Assembly (NCBI GenBank): GCA_035762175.1
Contig: DASTPP010000422.1
Coordinates: 1 to 27,370 of the forward strand
Length of the DNA stretch: 27,370 nt
Source of the DNA: DASTPP01 sp035762175
GTDB taxonomy: Bacteria > Myxococcota_A > Polyangia > Polyangiales > Polyangiaceae
Direction: 5' to 3'
Below the pieces are notes generated by a model, which worked only from the letters and a program-made list of their open reading frames with translations, ran no database searches and was not told where the DNA came from. Shown here one piece after another: positions 8,530 through 16,869 of the stretch. The translations under genes and the position numbers were made by a program. Every line of letters starts with the position of its first letter. Within the stretch, counting starts at the first letter, position 1.

Positions 8530-9249
8530 ATGGGGGCGAGGCGGCTCGGGCTCGGCGGGGGGGTGCGCCGCCTGCTGCGGCGGCGCGGCTTCGGCCGCGG
8601 CGCTCCTGCCTCGTCGGCCGCCCCGGCGGTCGAACCTGCCGCCCCGGCGGTCGAGCCGGCCGCCCCGCCGAGGCCCTCGGCGCCGCCGCCCCCGCGGCTC
8701 TCGTCGCCCCCGCCGAAGGCGCCCCGCAGCCTCGTCGTGCTCGGCTTCGACTCGCGGCCGCGGGCCGACGAGGCGCTCGCGGCCGTCAAGCGGCTCAAGG
8801 CGCAGAAGAAGCTCGTCTTGCACGACGCGGTCTTCGTCACCAAGGGCCGCGACGGCGCCGTCCGCGTCACCGAGACGGTCGACCCGACGCCCCGCTCGGC
8901 GGCGCTCGACGGCTCGGTCTGGGGCCTGCTGCTCGGCACGCTGCTCGGCGGGCCGGTCGGCGGCCTGCTGGCCGGGGCGCTGAGCGCCGGCACGGGCGCG
9001 CTGCTGGCCAAGCTCATCGACGTCGGCGTGCCCGACGCGACGGTGCGCGAGCTCAGGCAGGGGGTGCGGCCGGGCATGACGGCGCTCGCGCTCCTGCTCA
9101 GCCACATCGATCGCGACGCCGTCGTCGCCGAGCTGCGCCGCTTCGCGGGCGCCCAGCTCGTGGCCGCGACCCTGTCCGAGGCGGCGCTCGACGCGGTGCA
9201 AGCGGCGCTCGGGCAGGGGCCCGGCGACCCCCCGGCGGGGGGCCCCTGA
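8530..9249 (+). CDS. DUF1269 membrane-associated protein
   Basis: A 239-residue protein. Residues 1-65 are basic and then Ala/Pro-rich with a duplicated PAVEPAA. Residues 66-120 form a ferredoxin-like alpha/beta segment (LVVLGFDSRPRADEALAAV, then HDAVFVTKGRDGAVRV) typical of DUF1269. Residues 129-160 are a glycine-rich hydrophobic hairpin (GLLLGTLLGGPVGGLLAGAL) that probably inserts in membrane. A second alpha/beta part (182-215) follows. Function of the family is unknown. It starts 27 bases after the acyl-CoA dehydrogenase stop. Confidence 0.82.
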   Translation: MGARRLGLGGGVRRLLRRRGFGRGAPASSAAPAVEPAAPAVEPAAPPRPSAPPPPRLSSPPPKAPRSLVVLGFDSRPRADEALAAVKRLKAQKKLVLHDAVFVTKGRDGAVRVTETVDPTPRSAALDGSVWGLLLGTLLGGPVGGLLAGALSAGTGALLAKLIDVGVPDATVRELRQGVRPGMTALALLLSHIDRDAVVAELRRFAGAQLVAATLSEAALDAVQAALGQGPGDPPAGGP

Positions 9250-9371
9250 GCGTTCCGGGGCCCGCCCGACGCGCCGATTGCCGCCGCGCGGCCGCCGCGC
9301 TACGGCCCGGGGCCGTGAGGCTGCTCGCGGCGAGAGGGCGAGGGGGGGCGTGCGGCGCGGGCCGCCCCCGG

Positions 9372-10238
9372 GTGATCACGCAGAAAGGCGGCCGGGGCGC
9401 CGGGGCCCCGGGGTCGGGCCGGCGCGCCGGGGCGCCCCCCGACCGGGCCGCCCGGGCCGCGGACGGCCCCGACCGAGCGGCCCCGGCCGCCGCGCCCCCC
9501 GATCGGGCGCCCGGGGCCGCCCTGCTGGTCGCCGCGCTCCTCGGCGCGCTCGCTGGTGGCTGCGGGGGGGGCGAGCCGCCCGCGCCGCCGCCCCCGCCGC
9601 CGGCCGACGACCCGAGCGCGCGGCGTCCGAAGGCCGAGACCGAGCTGCCGGCGGTCGAACAAGAGGTCGGCGGGCTGAACGAGCACGACACGACCCGGGC
9701 CTTCTCGCGCCTGATGCCGAAGCTCGAGCGCTGCCAGCAAGAGGGCAGGACGCGCGACGAGCGGCTCGACTTTCTCTCGGGCGACATCGAGCTCGAGGTG
9801 CACGTCCAGCGCGACGGGGGGGCGCGCCGGGCGTTCCTCTCGCGCAGCACGCTCGGCGACCGCGAGGCCGAGAAGTGCATCGTGGCCGCCGCGCGCGCGG
9901 CCGCCTGGCCGCGGGCCGAGGGGGGCGAGGCGGTGGCGAAGAACGCCTTCCAGCTGCCGCTGCGCGCCGAGCGCGACGCCCTCGCCTGGGACGATACGAA
10001 GGTGGCCTCGGCCGTCAAGAAGGCCGCCCGCGCCTTCCGCGCCTGCCGGCGCGGCAACCGGGCGCGCTTCGAGGTGACGGCGTACGTCGATCGCGACGGC
10101 TCGGTCATCTCGGCCGGCGTCGCCTCGCCCGGGGGCGAGGCGGACGCGGCGGCCGAGTGCATGGTCAAGGCGGCCAAGGGCCTGAAGCTCCCTTCGCCCG
10201 GCGACTGGCCGGCGAAGGTGACCTTCGCGGCGCCCTGA
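9372..10238 (+). CDS. Lipoprotein with two AgmX/PglI-like C-terminal domains
   Basis: A predicted lipoprotein of 288 residues from GTG 9372. The signal core ALLVAALLGALAGGC ends at Cys64, followed by a Pro-rich linker. Two repeats then follow, each with a pair of cysteines and the pattern of a charged strand (GDIELEVHVQRDG; RFEVTAYVDRDG) and a C-(I/M)-V helix: Cys121/Cys169 and Cys225/Cys263. This resembles the AgmX/PglI C-terminal (TonB-like) domain common in Myxococcota, where such proteins are tied to gliding or envelope functions. The long basic n-region with PDRA repeats (24-48) is abnormal for a signal peptide. The true start may therefore be further in, or at GTG 9315. It is followed after 21 bases by the kinase pair. 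Confidence 0.72.
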   Translation: MITQKGGRGAGAPGSGRRAGAPPDRAARAADGPDRAAPAAAPPDRAPGAALLVAALLGALAGGCGGGEPPAPPPPPPADDPSARRPKAETELPAVEQEVGGLNEHDTTRAFSRLMPKLERCQQEGRTRDERLDFLSGDIELEVHVQRDGGARRAFLSRSTLGDREAEKCIVAAARAAAWPRAEGGEAVAKNAFQLPLRAERDALAWDDTKVASAVKKAARAFRACRRGNRARFEVTAYVDRDGSVISAGVASPGGEADAAAECMVKAAKGLKLPSPGDWPAKVTFAAP

Positions 10239-10259
10239 GGGCGGGGGGCCGAACCGGCG

Positions 10260-11720
10260 ATGGCGCGCTCGACCGGGTCCGCGCGGAGCTCCGGGGGCGG
10301 CTTCCAGCTGCCGCTCGTGCCCCTCGCGCCGCTCGCGGTCGTCATCATCGGCGTGAGCGTGGCCGCCGTCACCGCCCTCGTCGGCGTCGACCGCGTGCGC
10401 CAGAGCGCCGAGCAGAGCGCGATCGAGCGGGCCGAGCTGCTCGCCTCGGCGATGGCGATCCGGCTCGGGCCCGAGCCGGTCGAGCGCTGGCCGGCGCTCG
10501 TCTACGAGATGGCCGAGGGGGCGAAGGTCGAGGCCGAGCTCTCGCCGCCCAACCTCGACCCCGGGCGGCCGCTCGCCGCCGCGCAACCGGGCGCGGTGGC
10601 GCTGCTCGCCGAGGCGGCGCCGCGGGGCTTCGGGGGCCAGGGCGAGAGCCGCGTCGCCTACGCCTCGCAGCGGCTCGAGGCGCCCGCGGGGGGCCCGAGC
10701 GCGCTCGTCGTCGCGGTGCGCACGCCCGCCTCGCCGAAGACCGCGCGCCTGCTCGTCAACTCGGTCGGCGAGCTCGCCGGCGTGCTCGTGGCGTTCGCCG
10801 CGCTCGCCGCCTACGCCCTCTCGAAGGCGACGCACGAGGACGTCGACTTCGTCCGCCAGCGCATCGCGCGCATGGCCGAGGGGGGGCGGGGCTGGGGCGC
10901 CGAGCTCGTGCCGGTGCGCAGCTTCGACCAGGTCGGCGTGGTGACCGCGGCCTTCAACGCCCTCGTCGAGCGCTTCGCCGTCGCCGAGCGCGCCTACCGC
11001 CGCGACCTCGCCCGCGCCGAGGGCCTCGACCGGGCGCGCGCCCGCTTCTTCGCCGCCCTCTCGCACGAGCTGCGCACGCCGCTCAACGCCGTCCTGGGCT
11101 TCGCCGACGTGCTGCTCGCCGAGGTCGAGGGGCCGCTGACCGACTCGTCGCGCGAAGACATCCGGGTCATCCGCTCGAGCGGCGAGCACCTGCGGGCGCT
11201 CATCGACGACATCCTCGACCTGTCGGCGATGGAGACCGGCAAGCTCCGGCTGACGCGCTCGCGCGTCGACGTGCACGAGATCTGCGGCCAGGTCTGCCGC
11301 GAGGCCGTCGGGCTCGTCGCCGGCCGGCCCGTCGAGCTCCGGCTCGCCCCGGGGCCCCCCGCGCACGCCTGGGCCGACCCGCAGAGGGTGCGCCAGATCG
11401 TGTCGAACCTCGTGCAGAACGCCATCAAGTTCACCGAGTCGGGCTGGGTCGAGGTGCGCACGAGCTTCGAGCGCGAGCGGGTCGTCATCGAGGTCGAAGA
11501 CACGGGCCCCGGCGTCGCCGAGGCCGAGCGCACCTCGATCTTCGAAGAGTACGGGCAGGCGGGCGACGTGCGGCTGCGCCGGCACGGCTCGGGCCTCGGC
11601 CTGGCCATCGCGCGGCGCCTGACGGCGATGCACGAGGGGCGCCTGGTGCTCGAGACCGAGGTGGGCAAGGGCTCGACCTTCCGGCTCGAGCTGCCGTCCG
11701 ACGAGCGGGGGCTGCCGTGA
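10260..11720 (+). CDS. Membrane sensor histidine kinase 1 (canonical)
   Basis: A 486-residue sensor kinase. Membrane segments at about 19-41 and 168-188 flank a periplasmic sensor (about 42-165) with no recognised motif, followed by a HAMP-like linker (190-245). The HisKA domain has the H-box FFAALSHELRTPLNAVLGF with His269. The ATPase domain is complete: N-box NLVQNAIKFT (384-392 region), G1 DTGPG (414-418) and G2 GSGLGLAI (443-450). It should autophosphorylate and pass phosphate to a response regulator, but none lies in the window. Its TGA overlaps the GTG of the second kinase (GTGA), so both are made together. Confidence 0.93.
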   Translation: MARSTGSARSSGGGFQLPLVPLAPLAVVIIGVSVAAVTALVGVDRVRQSAEQSAIERAELLASAMAIRLGPEPVERWPALVYEMAEGAKVEAELSPPNLDPGRPLAAAQPGAVALLAEAAPRGFGGQGESRVAYASQRLEAPAGGPSALVVAVRTPASPKTARLLVNSVGELAGVLVAFAALAAYALSKATHEDVDFVRQRIARMAEGGRGWGAELVPVRSFDQVGVVTAAFNALVERFAVAERAYRRDLARAEGLDRARARFFAALSHELRTPLNAVLGFADVLLAEVEGPLTDSSREDIRVIRSSGEHLRALIDDILDLSAMETGKLRLTRSRVDVHEICGQVCREAVGLVAGRPVELRLAPGPPAHAWADPQRVRQIVSNLVQNAIKFTESGWVEVRTSFERERVVIEVEDTGPGVAEAERTSIFEEYGQAGDVRLRRHGSGLGLAIARRLTAMHEGRLVLETEVGKGSTFRLELPSDERGLP

Positions 11721-13756
11721 ACGCCGCGCCCTGGTTCGCCCCGCGCGTGCTGCTCTACCAGGCGACGCTCGGCTTCGCCGTGCTCTTCTTCCTCATCGGC
11801 GAGGTGCCCTCGCTCTTGCGCCTCGACCCGCAAGAGGCCTCGCGCGCCGCCTGGCCGCTCTACGTCTTCGGCGCCGCCACCATCCTGCTCTCGCTCTGGG
11901 CGACCTCGCGCCGGCTCGCCCGCCTCAAGCCCCTGCTCAAAGACGTGGCGGCGCGCGCGCCCGCCCTGCGCGCCGACGACATCGAAGAGCTCGCGCAGAT
12001 GAGCCCCTTCGCCGCGCTCGCCTCGGCCGCCACGGCGGGCGTCGCCTCGCTCGCCCTCTCGGTGCCGGTCTTCTACCGCGAGGGCGTCGACAAGGAGCGG
12101 GTGGTGAGCCTGCTCCTGCTCGAGGTCATCATCATGGCGACGGCCTCGCTGCCGCTCTACGTGCTCGTGCGCAACGCCGTCGCGCGCGTGCTCGAGGCGG
12201 CCGCGCCCGACGGGCCCCGCGAGGCGCTCGAGCGGGTCGAGCAGCTCGGGCTGCCGAGAAAGCGCGTCGTGCGGCACATGTTCGCCGCCGTCGCCGTGCC
12301 CGTCTTCGTCGTCGCCACCGGCACCCTGCTCGTGACGATGGGGCACCTGCGCGAGGTGACCACCGTCGGCCGCGTCGAGACCGCGCTCGCCCTCGCCCAC
12401 GGCCCCCTCGCCCTCGACCCCGAGCGCTTCGGCCCCGCCGAGCGCGCCCGCCTCGCCGCGCTGCTGGGCGAGCGGGGCTTCCACGTGAGCTTCTTGCCCG
12501 GCGCCCGCCCCGTGCTCGCCGAGCACGACCGGCAGGGCCGCGTCGTGGTCGCCCTGCCCATCGGCGCGGCCGACGAGCGCGCCGTCTTCACCTTCGACGC
12601 CTCGCCCCGCTGGCCCCTCGGCCCCGCCGCCACGCTCGCCCTCGCGCTCGCCTTCGTGCTCGCGCTCGGCGCCTGGGTGGGCCTCGCCTTCGGGCGCGCG
12701 CTCGCCGGCGACCTCGAGACCGCCGCCCGGCAGGTGCGCGCCCTCGGCGGCGGCGCCCCGGGCCCCGCCGGCGCCGCCCGCGCCCGCTTCGCCGTCGTCG
12801 CCCAGCTCGGCCAGGCGGCCTCGACCCTCGCCGAGCGCTTCCGCACCTTCGCCGACGCGCAGAAGCGCGCCGTCGAGGCCCGCGAGGCCTCGCTCCGGCT
12901 GCGCGACGTGCTCTTCGCCAGCGTCAGCCACGACCTGAAGGGCCCGCTCAACGCCATCCTCGGCTTCTGCGCCGTCGCCTCCGCCGAGCCGCTCAGCGAG
13001 GGGCAGCTCGAGAGCGTCAACGCCATCGAGCGCCGCGCGCGCGAGCTGCTCGCCCTCATCGAGACCATCCTCGACGCCGCCCGCGTCGAGGCCGGGCACC
13101 TGACCCTGGTGCGCGCCTCCTGCTCGGTCGCCACCGTCGTGCGCCTCGCCCTCGAGCGCGGCGACGACCTCGGCCCCCTCGGCGCCGAGCCCGTCCGGCT
13201 CGAGGCGTCCGACGAGCTGCCGCAAGTGCACTGGGACGACGCGCGCATGGTCCGCGCCCTCGGCGCCGTCGTCGCCTACGCCAAGCGCCTCTCGCCCGGC
13301 GGCGGCGTGGTCTTGCGGGCCAAGGCCCCCGACCCGGCCTCGGTCGAGCTCACCGTGCTCGAGCCCTCGGCGGGGCTGACCGTGCGCGAGCTCATGCACG
13401 TCATCGAAGAGGGCCCCATGGCCTTCGACCCGCAGCGCGTCGGCGGCCTCGCCCTCGGCCTGCCCCTCGCCGACGCCATCGTCACGATGCACGGCGGCAA
13501 GCTCGAGGTGCTCGAGGCGCCCGAGGGCGGCCTGCTCTTCCGCCTGCGCCTGCCCGTCGACGGCGGCGTCAGCGCGCTCACGCCCGGCTCGCTCACCTCC
13601 TTCCGGCCCCCCGGCTTCGGCTCGGCCTCCGTCCGCCCCCCCGGCTTCTCGGCCCCGCCGCCCAAGCCCTCGCGCTCGTCGCGCCCCCCCGGTACGTTAA
13701 TGTCCGGGCGGGGGCCCGCCCCCCGTGCCGCCCGGGCGAAACCGTGCTTGCGTTAG
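11717..13756 (+). CDS. Membrane histidine kinase 2 with degenerate ATPase domain
   Basis: A 679-residue protein from GTG 11717. There are about six membrane segments (12-30, 47-65, 98-118, 128-152, 186-208, 301-325), with a probable periplasmic region at 209-300. The DHp domain is intact: FASVSHDLKGPLNAILGF with His405. The ATPase domain is not. The N-box asparagine is missing (RALGAVVAYAKRLS around 513-526), and the G1 aspartate motif is replaced by VLEPSAGL (547-554); only a G2-like GGLALGLPLA (577-586) remains. It may therefore be a pseudokinase partner of kinase 1. The C-terminus (618-660) is Pro/Ser-rich with two RPPGF repeats. A TAA at 13698-13700 lies one base out of frame after residue 660; a one-base change in the C7 run just before would make it the stop. 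Confidence 0.88.
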   Translation: MNAAPWFAPRVLLYQATLGFAVLFFLIGEVPSLLRLDPQEASRAAWPLYVFGAATILLSLWATSRRLARLKPLLKDVAARAPALRADDIEELAQMSPFAALASAATAGVASLALSVPVFYREGVDKERVVSLLLLEVIIMATASLPLYVLVRNAVARVLEAAAPDGPREALERVEQLGLPRKRVVRHMFAAVAVPVFVVATGTLLVTMGHLREVTTVGRVETALALAHGPLALDPERFGPAERARLAALLGERGFHVSFLPGARPVLAEHDRQGRVVVALPIGAADERAVFTFDASPRWPLGPAATLALALAFVLALGAWVGLAFGRALAGDLETAARQVRALGGGAPGPAGAARARFAVVAQLGQAASTLAERFRTFADAQKRAVEAREASLRLRDVLFASVSHDLKGPLNAILGFCAVASAEPLSEGQLESVNAIERRARELLALIETILDAARVEAGHLTLVRASCSVATVVRLALERGDDLGPLGAEPVRLEASDELPQVHWDDARMVRALGAVVAYAKRLSPGGGVVLRAKAPDPASVELTVLEPSAGLTVRELMHVIEEGPMAFDPQRVGGLALGLPLADAIVTMHGGKLEVLEAPEGGLLFRLRLPVDGGVSALTPGSLTSFRPPGFGSASVRPPGFSAPPPKPSRSSRPPGTLMSGRGPAPRAARAKPCLR

Positions 13757-13762
13757 GCCACC

Positions 13763-14845
13763 ATGGCTGCGAAGCGCGGCGGGCCCAAGGCCCAGGCCCA
13801 AGAGACCGAGCGCGTCATCGAGGGGGCGCGGCGCGAAGACGACGAGCGCTTCGACCGCATCTTCCGCCCCTCGTCGCTCGACGACTACATCGGCCAAGAC
13901 CAGCACAAAGAGAACTTGCGCGTCTTCATCGAGGCCGCCAAGCGCCGCGACGAGCCGCTCGACCACGTGCTCTTCTGCGGCCCGCCCGGCCTCGGCAAGA
14001 CCACGCTCGCCTTCATCATGGCGAAAGAGATGGGCGTCGAGCTGCACCTGACGAGCGGCCCCGCCGTCGAGCACAAGGGCGCGCTCGCCGGCCTGCTCAC
14101 CAAGCTCGGCCGCCACGACGTGCTCTTCATCGACGAAATTCACCGGCTCACGCCCGCGGTCGAAGAGAGCATCTACCCGGCGATCGAAGACTTTCAGATC
14201 GACATCACGACCGGCGACGGGGCCTACACGACCACCATCCAGCTGCCGCTCAAGCCCTTCACCCTCGTCGGCGCCACCACGCGCACGGGCCTGCTCACCG
14301 CGCCCCTGATGAGCCGCTTCGGCTACGTCATGCGCCTCGACTTCTACCCGGTCGAAGACCTGATGAAGATCGTGACGCGCTCGGCGCGCCTGCTCGGCAT
14401 CGAGATCGACGAGGCCGGCGCCCGCACCGTCGCCGAGCGCTCGCGCGGCACCCCCCGCGTCGCCAACCGCATCCTGCGCCGCGTGCGCGACTTCGCCGAG
14501 GTGCGCGGCCCCGGCCACATCGATCGCGACATCGCCGTCTACACCTGCGAGCGCCTCGACATCGACGCCGCCGGCCTCGACGAGATGGACCGCCGCCTGC
14601 TCAAGATCATCATCGACACCTACGAGGGCGGCCCCGTCGGCCTCGAGACCCTCGCCGCCAGCCTCTCCGAGCCCCGCGACACCGTCGAAGACGTCATCGA
14701 GCCCTACCTCTTGCAGCAGGGCTACCTCGGCCGCACCCCCCGCGGCCGCATCGCGACGCGCAAGGCCTACGACCACCTCGGCCGCAAGCCCCCCGCGCCC
14801 CGCCTGCAGGCCTCGCTCTTCGCCGACAACCCCGACGAGAACTGA
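13763..14845 (+). CDS. ruvB: Holliday junction branch migration ATPase RuvB
   Basis: A full-length (360-residue) RuvB, the AAA+ hexameric motor that drives branch migration of Holliday junctions with RuvA. Walker A is GPPGLGKTT (73-81), Walker B DEIH (124-127), sensor 1 GATTR (170-174) and the arginine finger SRFG (184-187). The C-terminal winged-helix DNA-binding domain is present (GPVGLETLAASL, then YLGRTPRGRIAT). ruvA and ruvC are not adjacent. The start ATG is 6 bases after the kinase 2 frame closes. It is convergent with the acetyltransferase gene, with a 12-base gap. Confidence 0.97.
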   Translation: MAAKRGGPKAQAQETERVIEGARREDDERFDRIFRPSSLDDYIGQDQHKENLRVFIEAAKRRDEPLDHVLFCGPPGLGKTTLAFIMAKEMGVELHLTSGPAVEHKGALAGLLTKLGRHDVLFIDEIHRLTPAVEESIYPAIEDFQIDITTGDGAYTTTIQLPLKPFTLVGATTRTGLLTAPLMSRFGYVMRLDFYPVEDLMKIVTRSARLLGIEIDEAGARTVAERSRGTPRVANRILRRVRDFAEVRGPGHIDRDIAVYTCERLDIDAAGLDEMDRRLLKIIIDTYEGGPVGLETLAASLSEPRDTVEDVIEPYLLQQGYLGRTPRGRIATRKAYDHLGRKPPAPRLQASLFADNPDEN

Positions 14846-14857
14846 CGCCCGCGGGCC

Positions 14858-15526
14858 TCAGGGCTCGACCGAACGCCCCATCAGCACCGCGTCGTCGCCG
14901 TCGGCATAGTACCCGCGCCGCCCCCCTTCCTCGCGAAACCCCATCGCCTCATAAAGGCGCCGCGCCCCCTCATTGCGCCGCGCCACCTCGAGCACCACGC
15001 GCGCCGCCCCCTCGCCCCGCGCCCCGTCGACCGCCGCCGCCACCAACATTCGCCCCACCCCCCGCCGCCGAAACCCCGGGCCCGTCGCGACAAAGAGTAT
15101 CTCGAGCTCGTCACCAACCCGCCACGCCACCAAGAACCCCCGGATGGTGCCGGCGGATGGTTCTGCGCGCGCGGAGGGCGGGTACCCTGCTGTCTGAGCC
15201 CCCCCTTGGGGGGGCGAGTTCAGGGTGCCCAAAGCGCGCGCAGAACCATCCGCCGGCACCATCCGGGGGTTCTCGCTGGTATCGCCGGCCCCGCTGGTAT
15301 CGCCGGCCCCGCTGGTATCGCCGGCTCCGGCCGCCCCGCCGCCCTCGCCAGTCTCGCGCGCCACCCAAACCCTGCCCTGCGGCCGCCCCGCCTCTTCGCC
15401 CGGGTCGAACCCCCCCGGCACCGCGAGCGCCGCATTCAACCGCCGGCACGCCTCGGCATCGGCCGCGTCGCCCCGCAGCCGCTCGACCCGAAAGACCCCG
15501 CCGCCCTCGCTCGTCGTCACGCCCAC
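14858..15526 (-). CDS. rimI: RimI-like GNAT acetyltransferase with in-frame repeat/palindrome insertion
   Basis: An acetyl-CoA-dependent N-acetyltransferase, most like RimI (ribosomal protein S18 N-terminal alanine acetylation). The acetyl-CoA loop is FRRRGVGRMLV (152-162), followed by RRNEGARRLYEAMGF (183-197) and the RimI-type ending RRGYYADGDDAVLMGR. In a normal member the strand VWVARE (53-58) is followed within a few residues by GFLVAWRVGDELEILFV (130-146). Here about 70 extra residues (60-129) separate them, encoded by three 18-nt repeats and a 141-bp palindromic element, all in frame. The insertion falls in a surface loop, so the enzyme may still fold. The start is GTG 15526 or GTG 15520. 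The gene is divergent from the nucleotidyltransferase gene, 27 bases away. Confidence 0.82.
   Translation of the reverse strand: MGVTTSEGGGVFRVERLRGDAADAEACRRLNAALAVPGGFDPGEEAGRPQGRVWVARETGEGGGAAGAGDTSGAGDTSGAGDTSENPRMVPADGSARALGTLNSPPQGGAQTAGYPPSARAEPSAGTIRGFLVAWRVGDELEILFVATGPGFRRRGVGRMLVAAAVDGARGEGAARVVLEVARRNEGARRLYEAMGFREEGGRRGYYADGDDAVLMGRSVEP
15133..15273. repeat. 141-bp palindromic element, perfect 40-bp inverted repeat
   Basis: Bases 15133-15172 are perfectly inverted at 15234-15273. The 61-base centre is itself imperfectly palindromic, with a C7-TT-G7 core and flanking GGGTACCCTG/CAGGGTGCCC. Each arm contains a duplicated GGATGGT around GCCGGC. The total is 141 bases (47 codons), so it keeps the reading frame of the acetyltransferase it sits in. 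Both arms, read in opposite directions, encode the same peptide NPRMVPADGSARA. This looks like a mobile palindromic unit. Confidence 0.9.
15275..15328. repeat. 18-bp tandem repeat, three copies, inside rimI-like gene
   Basis: The unit GCTGGTATCGCCGGCCCC occurs at 15275-15292, 15293-15310 and 15311-15328 (last copy with one change). On the minus strand it encodes three copies of GAGDTS in the acetyltransferase. It abuts the palindromic element within two bases. Confidence 0.92.
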
Positions 15527-15553
15527 GGGCCGATGATACCCTGGCGCCCTGCC

Positions 15554-16840
15554 ATGGACGTCCGCCTGCGCAACCTCGCCTCGCTCGACCCGCTCGCCGT
15601 GCCCCTGCCCAACGGCACCGAGGTCGTCAGCCGCGTCGACCGGTTGCTCGAGGGCGGGCGCCGCGTGCCCCAGGGCGCGCTCGGCCGCGTCGTCTCCCAA
15701 GACGGCGAGCGCTTCGTCGTGCGCGTCGTCGGCGTCGGCGACGTGCCCTACCGCCGCGACGAGCTCGTGCCGCACAAGTCCGGCCAGTGGCGCTACGCCC
15801 GCAGGCGCGCCGCCGCCTGGGACGCGCTGCGCCCCTGCGCCGTGCTCGAGACGCGCGTCGGCTCGCACGCCTGGGGCCTCGCCGACGAGAACTCGGACAC
15901 CGACCTGCGCGGCCTCTTCGCGCTGCCCTTCGCCTGGGGCGCGGGCCTCGGCGCCCCGCCCCTCGATCTGGTGAGCGCCGACGGCAGCGCCACCTACTGG
16001 GAGCTCGGCAAGGGCCTGCGCCAGGCCCTGCGCGCCGACCCCAACACCCTCGAGACGCTCTTCGTGCCCTCGGCGCGCGCCCTCGACCCCATCGGCGAGT
16101 GGGTCTTGCAAGAGCGCGACGCCTTCGTCTCGATCGAGATCTACGGTAGCTTCGGCCGCTACGCCCTCTCGCAGCTCAAGCGGGTGGGGCACACGATGCG
16201 CCTCTACGAGCACCGCGAGAAGGTGCTCGAGTGGCTGCGCGAGACCCCCACGCCCTCGCTCGACGAGGTCGCCCTGCGCCTCTCGTCGAGCACCCGGGCC
16301 CGGGCGCCGAGCGAGGCCGAGGCCATTTTGCAGGCCAAAGAGTACATCAAGCAGCTCTACCGCTCGCTCTTCGACCAGGGCCTCTTGCCCGCGCGCGACT
16401 TCGGCGCCCTCGCCGAGTTCGCCCGCTCGGGCAAGGCCGCCGAGTTCGACCTGCCGCGCGAGGTGCGCCCCAAGAACGCCTACAACCTCCTGCGCCTGCT
16501 CTCGCTCGCCCTCGGCTGGCTGCGCGAGGGACGGCCCCGCTTCGAGGCCGAGGGGCCTTTGCGCGAGCTCTTGCTCTCGATCAAGAAGGGCGGCCTCTCG
16601 CTCGGCGAGGTGATGGAGCGCGCCGAGGCCATGGCGCCCGAGCTCGAGGAGGCCCGCAACGCCTCGCCCCTGCCGAAGCGGCCCGACGTCGCCCGCGCCG
16701 ACGCGCTCCTGCGGCGCATCAACGACGAGATCGCCCGCCGCCACGTCCACCTCGCCCCCGGCCCCTGGGGCCGCGACGCGCCCCCGCCGCCGCCCATCGC
16801 CTGGGGCGACGACGACGACGAAGGCGAGGCCCCGCCCTGA
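15554..16840 (+). CDS. Nucleotidyltransferase 1 (COG3541-like)
   Basis: A 428-residue predicted nucleotidyltransferase of the pol-beta superfamily. The catalytic signature is VGSHAWGLADENSDTDLRG: Gly103-Ser104 followed by Asp115 and Asp117. An N-terminal 80 residues (PLPNGTEVVSRVDRLLEGG to KSGQW) form a small beta domain of unknown role. A long helical part follows, with KEYIKQLYRSLFDQG and RPKNAYNLLRLLSLALGWL. The C-terminus is acidic (GDDDDEGE). Substrate is unknown; relatives are annotated only as predicted nucleotidyltransferases. ATG 15554 is chosen; ATG 15536 is an alternative 6 codons upstream. A paralogous gene follows 29 bases downstream. Confidence 0.85.
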   Translation: MDVRLRNLASLDPLAVPLPNGTEVVSRVDRLLEGGRRVPQGALGRVVSQDGERFVVRVVGVGDVPYRRDELVPHKSGQWRYARRRAAAWDALRPCAVLETRVGSHAWGLADENSDTDLRGLFALPFAWGAGLGAPPLDLVSADGSATYWELGKGLRQALRADPNTLETLFVPSARALDPIGEWVLQERDAFVSIEIYGSFGRYALSQLKRVGHTMRLYEHREKVLEWLRETPTPSLDEVALRLSSSTRARAPSEAEAILQAKEYIKQLYRSLFDQGLLPARDFGALAEFARSGKAAEFDLPREVRPKNAYNLLRLLSLALGWLREGRPRFEAEGPLRELLLSIKKGGLSLGEVMERAEAMAPELEEARNASPLPKRPDVARADALLRRINDEIARRHVHLAPGPWGRDAPPPPPIAWGDDDDEGEAPP

Positions 16841-16869
16841 GCCCCGGCCCCGCGCCCCGACGAGCCGCC

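Noticed and set aside
10994..13492. Minus-strand 832-codon frame opposite the kinases
   Set aside because: It has no family motif and is antisense to well-supported kinase domains.
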